Positions 1-8,505 of a stretch of DNA of 64,000 nucleotides are shown piece after piece. Every line of letters starts with the position of its first letter. Positions within the stretch are counted from its first letter, which is position 1. The DNA is from an uncultured Ulvibacter sp. (GTDB taxonomy: Bacteria; Bacteroidota; Bacteroidia; Flavobacteriales; Flavobacteriaceae). The notes under the pieces are model-generated. The model did no database searches. It saw only the letters and a list, made by a program, of their open reading frames with translations, and was not told the origin of the DNA. A program made the position numbers and the translations under genes. The stretch is taken from assembly GCA_938083445.1 (NCBI GenBank), contig CALKCP010000023.1, positions 1-64,000 on the forward strand. Reading direction: 5' to 3'.

Positions 1-1
1 G

Positions 2-3000
2 ACTAGTGGAGACGCGCTTGCTCCTGGAGTTTATGTTGTGACATACGAAGCAACAGATAGCGTAGGTAATTCTGCATCGTGCTCATTTAATGTAACCGTT
101 GCCGATATGGAAGCTCCAGTCGCAGTTTGTCAAGATATTTCAGTAGACCTTGATGCTTCTGGATCGTTTACTATAACTGCTGCAGATTTAGATAACGGTT
201 CTTCAGATAACTGTGGTATTGTAACTTCTACAATGGCATTTGATAGTGCTGGTACGAACACCTTCGATGTTGGCTTCGCGGCAAATAATGCTGCCGCTGG
301 TAATATGTTTGAAATAATGGCACTTAATGCAATTACAGTTAATTCTTTTGACATTAGTGTTAATGATTCTGCTGGTGAAGCGCATGATTATGAAGTATAC
401 TTTAAAGTAGGTTCATGGATAGGTTCGCAAACTACTCCAGGTGACTGGACGTTGGTGGCTAGCCCAACAGGTATTATTAATGTTGGACCAGGCCAAGCAA
501 CTCCTTTAAATCTTTCATTAGGTATCGATGTAGCGGCGGGAGAATTAGTGGCATTTTATATTACTGCTACTGACGGGTCTACATTAGCGTATACTGGTTC
601 TGCTGGTACTACTGGCGTAGGTAATTTATGGGCTAGTGATGATAATATCGAGTTTTATGAAGGTGCTGGAAAAGGATATCCTTTTGGTTCTACATTTGCT
701 CCAAGAGTTTGGAATGGGCAAATTCAATATGATTCATTTACAACACCATTTTCGGGTACATTTGATTGCTCTAATGTAGGTACAAATAATCTTATTGTAA
801 CACATACAGATGCTGCGGGTAATTCTACTTCTTGTACGTCTACAGTTACTGTTTCAGATGTTACAGCTCCAGAGATTGTTTGTATTGGGCAACCAGCTAC
901 GATTAACGCTTCTGTAAGTGGTGATAATTTAGGTGCAGCTATATCAAATACCCTACCCCCAACAGAATCAGCTGCGACTGTTAGTGAGTCTGGAACTATC
1001 GGAGATAATGCTGCTATACTTAGTGTAGAACTAGACATTACCCATACATGGGATGGTGATTTGACAATTAACTTGACTTCTCCAACCGGAACGGTTTTAG
1101 TATTATCTAACCAAAATGGTGGCAGTGGAGATGACTTTACTGGAACTGTTTTTGCAGATGGCGGTGATGATATTACAGCTGGTACTCCTCCCTTTACTGG
1201 AACTTTTGAGCCAGAAGGAGGTACTTTTGCAGATGCATTTGCAGGTGAAGAAATTACTGGTGACTGGGTATTGAGTGTTGTAGATGGGTTTGGAGGAGAC
1301 GATGGAACTTTAAATGCTTTCAATTTCAACTATAGCTATGACGTCGTTGGAGCTGGACTAGAAGTAGTTTTAGATGCGAACGGGCTTGCCACGATAAATG
1401 CTAGTGACTTATTATTAACAGTAGACGAACCTTGTGGTTGGACTGCATCAGTTGCTGGAGATTTAGCACAAAATAGTTTGACTACTACCTTCGATGGTGG
1501 TAACGGACAAGCTGGTAATATGTTTGATGTTACAGCAATTAATGACCTTACTATCGATTCATTTGATGTTAGTATAGATGACGGTATTACAGACACTGTA
1601 GAAGTTTACGTGAAAGCTGGAACATGGGTAGGTTTTGAAGAGGATGCGGCTGCATGGACACTTCTTGGTACAGTAGCGGATGTTACTTCAGCAGGTCAAG
1701 ATGTACCAACACCACTTAATCAAACCTTTGGATATGATGTTATGGCAGGAGACACGGTTGCTTTTTATGTAACCCTTACAACGTCAACGGCTATTAACTA
1801 TACAAATGGTACTACTGTAGGTGCTTTATTTGTAAGTGATGCTAATATGGAAGTTTTTGAAGGTGCAGGTAAAGTGTATCCTTTTGCTAATACATTTCAG
1901 CCTCGTAATTTCAATGGAAACATTGTTTACTCTGTCGGTGGTGGAGCATCAGCAACGATGGATCTTGATTGCTCAATGTTAGGAGAGAACTTAATTGAAA
2001 TAACAGTAACAGACGATAATGGAAACGTTTCCACTTGTATGGCATCTGTTATTGTTCTTGATGAAACATCTCCAATACTGGTTTGTGCTGACGCAACTAT
2101 TGAATTAGGAGCCGATGGTACTGCGACTGTTGATCCACTGGATTTACTAGCGACTGTTATGAGTACATATAATGTGCTAGTTATTGGTAGTGATTCTCAA
2201 TCTGGAGATGAAGGACTTACAGATATTACAGTTCCAGTAACAGATGCTGAAACAGTATCTTTCGATTGGGACTATGTTTTAAATGACGTTCCTGGGTTCG
2301 AAAGTTTTGGATACCTATTAAATGGAACATATACCGAATTGATTGATCCTAATGTAGGAAACCAACAAGGAAGTGAGACTATTGCTCTTGATGCCGGTGA
2401 TGTTTTCGGATTCCGTGCAGTAACCAGTGATAACTTATTTGGAAACAACGAAACGGTTATAAGTAATTTCTTGCCAGGCTTTACAGGTCAATTTGATCCT
2501 GCTAACTGGACAGTAACCCTAACCGATTCTGATGGATCTGCAACATTTGTTGAGATTCCAGGTGGACCTTTATCTTTCGATGCCTGTGGTATTACAGAGT
2601 ATGCCGTAAGTGTTACTGAAGTAAGTTGTGCCGATGTCGGAACGCCAGTTACTATAACAGTTTTTGCAACGGATGGAAGTGGAAACATTGCATCGTGTAC
2701 TTCAACAGTTACTGTTGTTGATACATTGGCACCAGTTGTTACTTGTCCAGGAAATGTAACGGTTGATCCAGGTGCTGGTAACTTATTCTATGAAGTTCCA
2801 GATTATATTGGAACTGGTGATGCTACAGCAACTGATAACTGTACAGATCCTGTTACAATTACAACACAGGATCCTGCAGCAGGTTCTTTAGTTTCTGATG
2901 GTACTTACACTGTAACAATTACAGGTGAGGATGCGTCTGGGAATGTAGGAACTTGTTCTTTCGATCTTACTGTTGAAAGTGTATTAGGAGTTGAGAGCAA

Positions 3001-3250
3001 TGAATTAAACAATGCTATATCAATGTATCCTAATCCAGCTCAAGACCAAGTAACTATTTCAAACAGTTCTAATATCCAACTTGAAAAAGCTGTGATATAC
3101 GACATGAATGGAAAAATGTTAAATCAAATCGATCTAAGCACTATGCAAGGAGAGCAAGTGATTAACATTTCTGATCTTGCTACTGGAGTATATGTTGTTC
3201 AATTAACGAGTGATACTTCAAGCGCTACAAAACGTTTGATCAAAAAGTAA
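2..3250 (+). CDS. Giant secreted HYR / P-domain protein with T9SS sorting domain (5' end outside window)
   Basis: The reading frame is open to the left edge, so the N-terminus and signal peptide lie upstream; the first visible possible start (GTG at 38) falls inside an HYR-type domain and is not the real start. About 1,080 residues are visible. HYR-like Ig-fold segments recur, with motifs such as 'TDSVGNSASC', 'TDGSGNIASC' and 'GEDASGNVGTC'. A proprotein-convertase P-domain-like segment lies at about 940-1350. A beta-rich module of about 160 residues occurs twice (about 255-735 and 1490-1940). The C-terminus has 'MYPNPAQDQV' and ends in lysines, typical of a type A sorting domain of the type IX secretion system. 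This suggests a cell-surface or released adhesin-like protein. No catalytic domain is visible in this part; one may lie upstream. Confidence 0.9.
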   Translation, partial: TSGDALAPGVYVVTYEATDSVGNSASCSFNVTVADMEAPVAVCQDISVDLDASGSFTITAADLDNGSSDNCGIVTSTMAFDSAGTNTFDVGFAANNAAAGNMFEIMALNAITVNSFDISVNDSAGEAHDYEVYFKVGSWIGSQTTPGDWTLVASPTGIINVGPGQATPLNLSLGIDVAAGELVAFYITATDGSTLAYTGSAGTTGVGNLWASDDNIEFYEGAGKGYPFGSTFAPRVWNGQIQYDSFTTPFSGTFDCSNVGTNNLIVTHTDAAGNSTSCTSTVTVSDVTAPEIVCIGQPATINASVSGDNLGAAISNTLPPTESAATVSESGTIGDNAAILSVELDITHTWDGDLTINLTSPTGTVLVLSNQNGGSGDDFTGTVFADGGDDITAGTPPFTGTFEPEGGTFADAFAGEEITGDWVLSVVDGFGGDDGTLNAFNFNYSYDVVGAGLEVVLDANGLATINASDLLLTVDEPCGWTASVAGDLAQNSLTTTFDGGNGQAGNMFDVTAINDLTIDSFDVSIDDGITDTVEVYVKAGTWVGFEEDAAAWTLLGTVADVTSAGQDVPTPLNQTFGYDVMAGDTVAFYVTLTTSTAINYTNGTTVGALFVSDANMEVFEGAGKVYPFANTFQPRNFNGNIVYSVGGGASATMDLDCSMLGENLIEITVTDDNGNVSTCMASVIVLDETSPILVCADATIELGADGTATVDPLDLLATVMSTYNVLVIGSDSQSGDEGLTDITVPVTDAETVSFDWDYVLNDVPGFESFGYLLNGTYTELIDPNVGNQQGSETIALDAGDVFGFRAVTSDNLFGNNETVISNFLPGFTGQFDPANWTVTLTDSDGSATFVEIPGGPLSFDACGITEYAVSVTEVSCADVGTPVTITVFATDGSGNIASCTSTVTVVDTLAPVVTCPGNVTVDPGAGNLFYEVPDYIGTGDATATDNCTDPVTITTQDPAAGSLVSDGTYTVTITGEDASGNVGTCSFDLTVESVLGVESNELNNAISMYPNPAQDQVTISNSSNIQLEKAVIYDMNGKMLNQIDLSTMQGEQVINISDLATGVYVVQLTSDTSSATKRLIKK

Positions 3251-3280
3251 TCATTCACTGGTAATAACAAACCAATAAGA

Positions 3281-3311
3281 AAGCCCCTTCACTTGTGAAG
3301 GGGCTTTTTTT
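3281..3311 (+). terminator. Intrinsic terminator after the HYR/T9SS gene
   Basis: A perfect 24-nt inverted repeat (AAGCCCCTTCAC and its complement) is followed directly by a T-run on the plus strand. It lies 30 nt past the stop codon at 3250. The opposite strand ends in a less regular T-rich stretch, so the hairpin may also help end the convergent trp operon. Confidence 0.9.
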
Positions 3312-3351
3312 ATTCTATACTATCTTTTTATGCGATGTGGTACTAGTGCTT

Positions 3352-4113
3352 TTACCGAATCGTATTTATAAAATTAGAAATACCATCAATACCATCTTTG
3401 GCCAACATTTTAATAAAGGCACTGCCTATAATCGCGCCTTTTGCTTCGGCGGTAGCCTGCGAAAAAGTTGCCGCGTTACTAATCCCAAAACCAACAATCT
3501 GAGGGTTTGATAATGACAAGGAGCCAATTCTATTAAAATATTGCTCTTGTTTTGAACCGAAACCTTGTTGCACTCCTGTGGTAGTTGCGCTACTCACCAT
3601 ATATATAAAAGCATTAGAAGCTGCGTCAATCTGCCTAATACGCTCTTCTGAAGTCTGAGGCGTAATAAGAAAAACATTCACTAGACCATATTTTTCAAAA
3701 ATTGATTTATAGTGTTCTTTGTATTCTGCTAAAGGTAAATCGGGTAAAATAAGTCCATCGATACCAATTTCATTACATTTTTCGCAAAACGCTTCCACAC
3801 CATACTGAAGTACCGGATTAAAATACCCCATGATAATTAGAGGGATTGAAACCGAATCACGAATCCCTTTTAATTGGTCAAAAAGCAACTCGGTGGTCAT
3901 ACCGTTTTTCAAGGCTTGTTTCGAGCTATCCTGTATAGTTGGTCCATCTGCCAAAGGATCACTAAAGGGCAAGCCTATTTCAACCATATCAACGCCATTT
4001 TTTTCTAGGGACTCTAAAATTGGGATAGTATCATTTATTTTCGGATATCCTGCCGTAAAATAGATAGATAGTAGCTTTTTATTTTCTGAAAGTTTCTTAT
4101 CGATTCTGTTCAT
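3352..4113 (-). CDS. trpA: Tryptophan synthase alpha subunit
   Basis: 253 residues, usual size for TrpA. It cleaves indole-3-glycerol phosphate to indole and glyceraldehyde-3-phosphate and channels indole to TrpB. The N-terminal segment shows 'VEIGLPFSDPLADGP', which contains the catalytic Glu and Asp of the family, followed by 'TIQDSS'. The phosphate-binding end 'VGFGISN...GAIIGSAFIK' is present. Last gene of the trp operon, separated from trpB by 113 nt that hold a small palindrome; the other trp junctions are almost gapless. Confidence 0.97.
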   Translation of the reverse strand: MNRIDKKLSENKKLLSIYFTAGYPKINDTIPILESLEKNGVDMVEIGLPFSDPLADGPTIQDSSKQALKNGMTTELLFDQLKGIRDSVSIPLIIMGYFNPVLQYGVEAFCEKCNEIGIDGLILPDLPLAEYKEHYKSIFEKYGLVNVFLITPQTSEERIRQIDAASNAFIYMVSSATTTGVQQGFGSKQEQYFNRIGSLSLSNPQIVGFGISNAATFSQATAEAKGAIIGSAFIKMLAKDGIDGISNFINTIR

Positions 4114-4128
4114 TGTATTTTTATTTTT

Positions 4129-4160
4129 CGCATTGCCTGCCTTTCAGCCGGAGGGCTGCG
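4129..4160 (-). repeat. Small palindromic element between trpB and trpA
   Basis: The spacer holds CAGCC-GGAG-GGCTG (4145-4158), flanked by cgca/tgcg that could extend the fold, and a CTGCCT segment resembling the GC-rich palindromes at 5800 and 43892. It is the only long gap in an otherwise compact operon. It may be a degenerate intergenic repeat or an mRNA processing/stability hairpin. Confidence 0.4.
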
Positions 4161-4226
4161 CTTTTGTTTGAGTCTGTCTTTACTAAAAATGAATGCGTAC
4201 ACATAGTCTAACAGGGGAATCCTTAC

Positions 4227-5456
4227 TTATAATTTAAAATAATCGATATAGGTATTTAGATCTTTATCCCCTCGACCGCTTAGGTTCACTACGACAATGT
4301 CTTCTGGATTGAACTTTCTGGTTTTGAAAATCGCAAGTGCATGACTGGTTTCGATTGCAGGAATAATTCCTTCTAATTGGCTCAATTCTAGACCGGCCTT
4401 CATGGCATCATCATCGGTTATAGATAGAAATTCACCTCTTCCACTTTGATATAAATGTGCGTGCATAGGACCAACTCCTGGATAATCTAAACCTGCAGAG
4501 ATTGAATAGGGCTCTGTGATTTGACCGTCCTGGGTTTGCATTAACAAGGTTTTACTACCGTGAATAATCCCAGTTTTACCAAGTACCGAAGTAGCAGCGC
4601 TTTCCCCACTGTAAATACCTTTTCCAGCCGCTTCCACGGCTATTATTCCAACATCGGGAGAATCTAGGTATTCGTAATAAGCACCAGCAGCATTACTACC
4701 GCCACCTACACAGGCCACTACGTAATCTGGGTTTGTACGCCCTTCTTTTTCTTGAAGTTGTACTTTTATTTCTTGTGAGATTACACTCTGGAAACGTGCA
4801 ACCATATCCGGATATGGGTGTGGCCCAACAACGCTACCAATAATATAGTGCGTGTCGATTGGATTGTTTATCCAATCTCGTATTGCCTCATTTGTTGCGT
4901 CTTTTAGCGTTTTGCTCCCGCTTAATGCAGGAACTACTGTTGCTCCCAACATTTTCATTCGGGCAACATTTGGTGCTTGACGTTCGATGTCTATTTCACC
5001 CATGTATACAATACACTCCAATCCCATTAGTGCACAAACTGTAGCGGTGGCAACTCCGTGCTGCCCTGCGCCAGTTTCTGCGATAATTCTTGTTTTCTTT
5101 AAACGTTTTGCCATTAGAATTTGACCAATAGTATTGTTTATTTTATGTGCGCCTGTATGGCAAAGGTCTTCCCGTTTGAGGTAAATTTTGGCATTGTATT
5201 TAGATGAAAAACGTTTTGCAAAGTAAAGAGGGGTAGGTCTTCCAACGTATTCTTTGAGCAAGTCTTTAAACTCTTCCTGAAAGCTCTCCTCTTTCATAAC
5301 CTTCAAATAATTGAGCCGAAGTTCTTCTACATTGGGATAGAGCATTTCTGGAATATAGGCGCCTCCAAATGCGCCGTAATATCCTTTTTCGTTCACGTTA
5401 TAGTTCATTTTATTTTTGTTTAGAGAGGTATGATCGCTGCTTTTATTTATTTTCAT
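4227..5456 (-). CDS. trpB: Tryptophan synthase beta subunit
   Basis: PLP enzyme that condenses indole and L-serine to tryptophan. It shows the PLP-lysine motif 'HTGAHKINN', the phosphate-binding 'GGGSNAAG' and the late serine-site region 'LSGRGDKD'. Length is 409 residues from the ATG at 5456. A second ATG at 5408 (MNYNVNEKG) would give 393 residues, nearer the usual TrpB length and beginning where family similarity begins; it is preceded by an A-rich stretch typical of starts in this phylum. Either start keeps it close behind trpF (stop at 5463). Product identity is certain; the start is not. Confidence 0.97.
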   Translation of the reverse strand: MKINKSSDHTSLNKNKMNYNVNEKGYYGAFGGAYIPEMLYPNVEELRLNYLKVMKEESFQEEFKDLLKEYVGRPTPLYFAKRFSSKYNAKIYLKREDLCHTGAHKINNTIGQILMAKRLKKTRIIAETGAGQHGVATATVCALMGLECIVYMGEIDIERQAPNVARMKMLGATVVPALSGSKTLKDATNEAIRDWINNPIDTHYIIGSVVGPHPYPDMVARFQSVISQEIKVQLQEKEGRTNPDYVVACVGGGSNAAGAYYEYLDSPDVGIIAVEAAGKGIYSGESAATSVLGKTGIIHGSKTLLMQTQDGQITEPYSISAGLDYPGVGPMHAHLYQSGRGEFLSITDDDAMKAGLELSQLEGIIPAIETSHALAIFKTRKFNPEDIVVVNLSGRGDKDLNTYIDYFKL

Positions 5457-5462
5457 AATAGG

Positions 5463-6161
5463 TCATTGCTTTAGCCGATCTATCATTTTATTTAAATCAT
5501 CAATATTCTTAAGCCCAGGTGCTGTTTCGAACTTGCTATTTACATCAATTGCGTGCAAAGGAAGCTTCGTGTTCACTATTTTTTTTAGATCTTCAATTTC
5601 TCCCAAACCAATCCCACCACTCAAAATGAATGGTTTTTTTGAAGGATATTTATTTAAAATTTCCCAATTAAAAGCATAGCCATTTCCTCCTTTGTCTTGT
5701 CCTTTTGTGTCGAAAAGGTACTTATCTACAACATGTTCAAACGCCTCCAATACGTCAAAATTGAAGCTGTCTTTTACGCCAAACACTTTCCATATTTCTA
5801 CCCTGTCTGTCGGCAGGCAAGGTCTTCTTAGTGCAGGCGCTTCTAACTGCCCTGATACAGGTGTTTCTTTAGCTTCATTTCGAAAATACTCTTTTAGTCT
5901 TTTGCAGAATTGGGGCGTTTCTTCACCGTGCAACTGCACGACATCAAGCTTGTATTTGTTTGTTTTCTCTAAAATTTCTTCGATGGAGGCATTTACAAAT
6001 ACGCCAACTTTTAAAATTCCGGATGATAGCTCAGGAATTTTACCATTAAAAAATCGGGGGCTTTTATTGTAAAATATAAAACCGAGGTAGTCTGTCTGAA
6101 GTAAAGCAACTTCAGAAGTATTCAGATTCATACCACAGATTTTTAATTTTATTTTCCTCAT
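5463..6161 (-). CDS. trpF: Phosphoribosylanthranilate isomerase with a repeat-derived in-frame insert
   Basis: Amadori isomerase, third step of Trp synthesis. The family core is intact: 'KICGM' with the catalytic Cys near residue 9, 'GFIFYNKSPR', 'VQLHGEE', 'LFDTKG', 'GGNGYAFNW' and 'LSGGIG'. At 232 residues it is about 25 longer than typical TrpF. The extra residues sit at about 94-119, between 'CKRLKEYF' and 'IWKVFGV', a surface loop position in this TIM barrel. The DNA of the insert includes an imperfect palindrome (5800-5823) related to intergenic repeats elsewhere in the window. The frame is kept and there is no stop, so the enzyme is probably functional. It overlaps trpC by 4 nt. Confidence 0.93.
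   Translation of the reverse strand: MRKIKLKICGMNLNTSEVALLQTDYLGFIFYNKSPRFFNGKIPELSSGILKVGVFVNASIEEILEKTNKYKLDVVQLHGEETPQFCKRLKEYFRNEAKETPVSGQLEAPALRRPCLPTDRVEIWKVFGVKDSFNFDVLEAFEHVVDKYLFDTKGQDKGGNGYAFNWEILNKYPSKKPFILSGGIGLGEIEDLKKIVNTKLPLHAIDVNSKFETAPGLKNIDDLNKMIDRLKQ
5800..5823. repeat. GC-rich palindromic repeat inside trpF
   Basis: This 24-nt imperfect inverted repeat folds into a hairpin with G-T wobbles (core CTGTCTGT-CGGCAGGCA). It aligns with the intergenic palindrome at 43892-43913 over about 22 nt, with differences mainly transitions, and its core resembles CCTGCC-ATCC-GGCAGG at 16421-16436. It encodes the C-terminal part of the extra loop of TrpF. Confidence 0.65.
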
Positions 6162-6940
6162 TTTAATTCTTCAATAAATGATTTTGCACTTAGCCCGGGA
6201 TTTTTAGTTTTCATAAAATTCTCTCCTATGAGAAAACCATCAAAACCATATTCTCTTAGTTCCTTAATAGTTGCCGTCGAACTGATGCCACTTTCAGAAA
6301 CCTTTACAAATTCATTTGGGATGTTGGCAGAAAGTGATTTACTCGTTTCGATTGAGACCTCAAATGTTTTTAAATTTCTATTGTTCACACCGAGCATATC
6401 TACAGTTTGTAGTAACGATTTGTCCAACTCCTCTTGGTTATGAACCTCTAGTAAAACGTCAAGATGTAAGCTCTTTGCCAAGGTCGAGAATTCTATCAAT
6501 TCATCTGAGCTTAGAGATGCAGCTATGAGCAGTATAGCGTCTGCACCAAAGGCCTTTGCTTCAACTATTTGGTAGGAATCAACGATAAATTCTTTCCGAA
6601 GCAAGGGAAAAGAAGTGGCAGCTCTTGCTAATAATAAATCATCTAAGGAGCCGCCAAAGTAATTTGTATCTGTTAAGACAGACATTCCACTTGCGCCAGC
6701 CAATTGATAACCCTTGGCAACATCCTGCACCAAAACAGTATCGTTTATAATCGATTTGCTTGGTGAACGCCTTTTATGTTCGGCAATGATTCCAGTTTTA
6801 GAGGAGCGAAGTGCTTTCGACATGGATACAGTTTCTCTATCAAAAAGGGCTGACTTTTCCAAATATGACACCGGGAATGCTGCTTTTTTAGCTGCTACCT
6901 CCTTACATTTATTTGCAATTATGTGATCTAGAATAGTCAT
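6158..6940 (-). CDS. trpC: Indole-3-glycerol phosphate synthase
   Basis: 260 residues, normal for monofunctional TrpC. It closes the ring of CdRP to indole-3-glycerol phosphate. Visible family motifs are 'IAEHKRRSPSKS' (substrate lysine loop), 'LRKEFIVD', 'LLEVHNQEEL', 'LGVNNRNLKTF', 'VSESGI' and 'GFLIGENFM'. It starts 2 nt after the trpD stop and overlaps trpF by 4 nt, which indicates translational coupling. In this organism trpC and trpF are separate genes, unlike the fused E. coli enzyme. Confidence 0.97.
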   Translation of the reverse strand: MTILDHIIANKCKEVAAKKAAFPVSYLEKSALFDRETVSMSKALRSSKTGIIAEHKRRSPSKSIINDTVLVQDVAKGYQLAGASGMSVLTDTNYFGGSLDDLLLARAATSFPLLRKEFIVDSYQIVEAKAFGADAILLIAASLSSDELIEFSTLAKSLHLDVLLEVHNQEELDKSLLQTVDMLGVNNRNLKTFEVSIETSKSLSANIPNEFVKVSESGISSTATIKELREYGFDGFLIGENFMKTKNPGLSAKSFIEELK

Positions 6941-6942
6941 GT

Positions 6943-7938
6943 TTAGATACTACTTAATGATTGTAATTTTTTTAATGCTCCTAATGCATTACCAGACATT
7001 AATGATTCCTGGGCTTTAGTAAATCCTTTTGCTAGACTGCATTTTTGTACTGTAGAAATAGCAAGGCCGGCATTTGCGCAAACCACGTTGTTCTGCGCGT
7101 TTGTTCCAGAACCGTTTAGGATATTCGTAAAAATTTGGGCTGAGCTTTTAACCGATTCACCACCATAAATATCAGATTGCTTTATTTTTTGCACACCGAA
7201 GTCTTCTGGGTGTAAAATGGTTTCAGAAATATTAGATATTGCTTTAACAGCTCCTGTAAGGGATACTTCATCATAGCCATCCATGGCGTGTAAGATTGTA
7301 TAGTTTTTCACTCCTTTTTGATAGAGATAGCCATACATTCTCGCTAATTCTAGATCGAACACTCCTACCAATTGGTTCTTCGGAAAGGCCGGGTTTACCA
7401 TGGGGCCGAGCATATTAAAAAAAGTTTTTACGCCTAATTCTTTTCTTATCGGCGCAACATTTTTCATGGCAGGGTGGAAGAGGGGTGCATGCAACACGCA
7501 GATCCCTGCTTCGTCTAAACATCGCTTTAAAAAATCATGGTCATTACTAAATTTAATACCAAGATATTCCATAACGTTACTGCTTCCGCTTATTGATGAG
7601 ACACCATAATTTCCATGTTTTGTGACCAACACCCCAGCACCAGCGGTAACAAACGATGCAAGTGTTGAAATGTTAAAAGTGTTTTTTCCGTCTCCGCCAG
7701 TGCCGCAAAGATCTATGGTATTATAATCGCTAACATCTACTGCTAAACAAAGATCTAGTAAGGCATCTCTAAAGCCTTCTAGCTCTTCTAAGGTAACCGA
7801 ACGCATCATATAAACTGTTAGAAATGAGGCGATCTGACTCGAATTGTATTTCCCTTCTGAGATAGACACCAAAACACCTCTAGCTTCCTCCTTGGTGAGA
7901 GGTTCGTGGTTTATAAGTCTGTTTAATAGCTGTTTCAT
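6943..7938 (-). CDS. trpD: Anthranilate phosphoribosyltransferase
   Basis: 331 residues, usual length. It joins anthranilate and PRPP. The PRPP-binding glycine loop 'GTGGDGKNTFNIST' is present, as is the segment starting 'KHGN...VSSISGS', where many homologues read KHGNRAVSSKSGSAD. 'GMLGPMVNP'-like and 'DGYDEVSLTG' segments follow. It overlaps trpG by one base. Confidence 0.97.
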   Translation of the reverse strand: MKQLLNRLINHEPLTKEEARGVLVSISEGKYNSSQIASFLTVYMMRSVTLEELEGFRDALLDLCLAVDVSDYNTIDLCGTGGDGKNTFNISTLASFVTAGAGVLVTKHGNYGVSSISGSSNVMEYLGIKFSNDHDFLKRCLDEAGICVLHAPLFHPAMKNVAPIRKELGVKTFFNMLGPMVNPAFPKNQLVGVFDLELARMYGYLYQKGVKNYTILHAMDGYDEVSLTGAVKAISNISETILHPEDFGVQKIKQSDIYGGESVKSSAQIFTNILNGSGTNAQNNVVCANAGLAISTVQKCSLAKGFTKAQESLMSGNALGALKKLQSLSSI

Positions 7939-8504
7939 TAGTTTTCAATCCAGTTTTTAATAATTTGTTTTCCCTTTGGAGTTAGAACACTTTCGGGGTG
8001 AAATTGAACACCTCTAACGTCGAGCGTTTTGTGTCGTAGCGCCATAACCTGGCCGTTTTCATCTTCAGCCGTAACTTCCAATACGTTTGGAAAATCTTTT
8101 CTAGAGACCACCCATGAATGATAACGTCCTACTTCTATTTCTTTTCCCAATCCTTTAAAAAGAGGTTCGTCTGCTACTGTAATCTTGGCATTGGTTGCAA
8201 CGCCGTGAAATACCTCGGTTAAGTTCTCAATGCTTCCACCAAATACTTCCCCTATGGCTTGTTGCCCTAGACAGACACCTAGCATGCTTTTAGAAGCCGC
8301 ATATTTTTTGATGACTTCTTTTAATAACCCAGCTTCGTCGGGAATTCCAGGACCAGGAGAAAGTAGGATTTTATCATATTCCTCGACTTCATCGATATGA
8401 AATCGATCGTTCCGAAGAACGGTTACTTCGCAATCGAGTTCCTCTAAATAGTGAACCAAATTATACACAAAACTATCGTAGTTATCTATTACTAAAATTT
8501 TCAT
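7938..8504 (-). CDS. trpG: Anthranilate synthase component II (glutamine amidotransferase)
   Basis: 188-residue class I amidotransferase that supplies ammonia to TrpE. The nucleophile motif 'GVCLGQQAIGE' and the His-Glu pair in 'GVQFHPESVLT' are both present, so the triad is complete. 'LLSPGPGIPDEAG' is the oxyanion loop. The gene lies 1 nt after trpE and overlaps trpD by one base. No second copy is seen here, so it may also serve PabB if no other amidotransferase exists. Confidence 0.96.
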   Translation of the reverse strand: MKILVIDNYDSFVYNLVHYLEELDCEVTVLRNDRFHIDEVEEYDKILLSPGPGIPDEAGLLKEVIKKYAASKSMLGVCLGQQAIGEVFGGSIENLTEVFHGVATNAKITVADEPLFKGLGKEIEVGRYHSWVVSRKDFPNVLEVTAEDENGQVMALRHKTLDVRGVQFHPESVLTPKGKQIIKNWIEN

Positions 8505-8505
8505 T

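Noticed and set aside
724-1596. Long antisense ORFs (up to 201 codons) inside the HYR/T9SS gene
   Set aside because: They are Pro/Ser/Val-rich shadows of a Thr/Gly/Asp-rich repetitive protein, with no domain and no start context.
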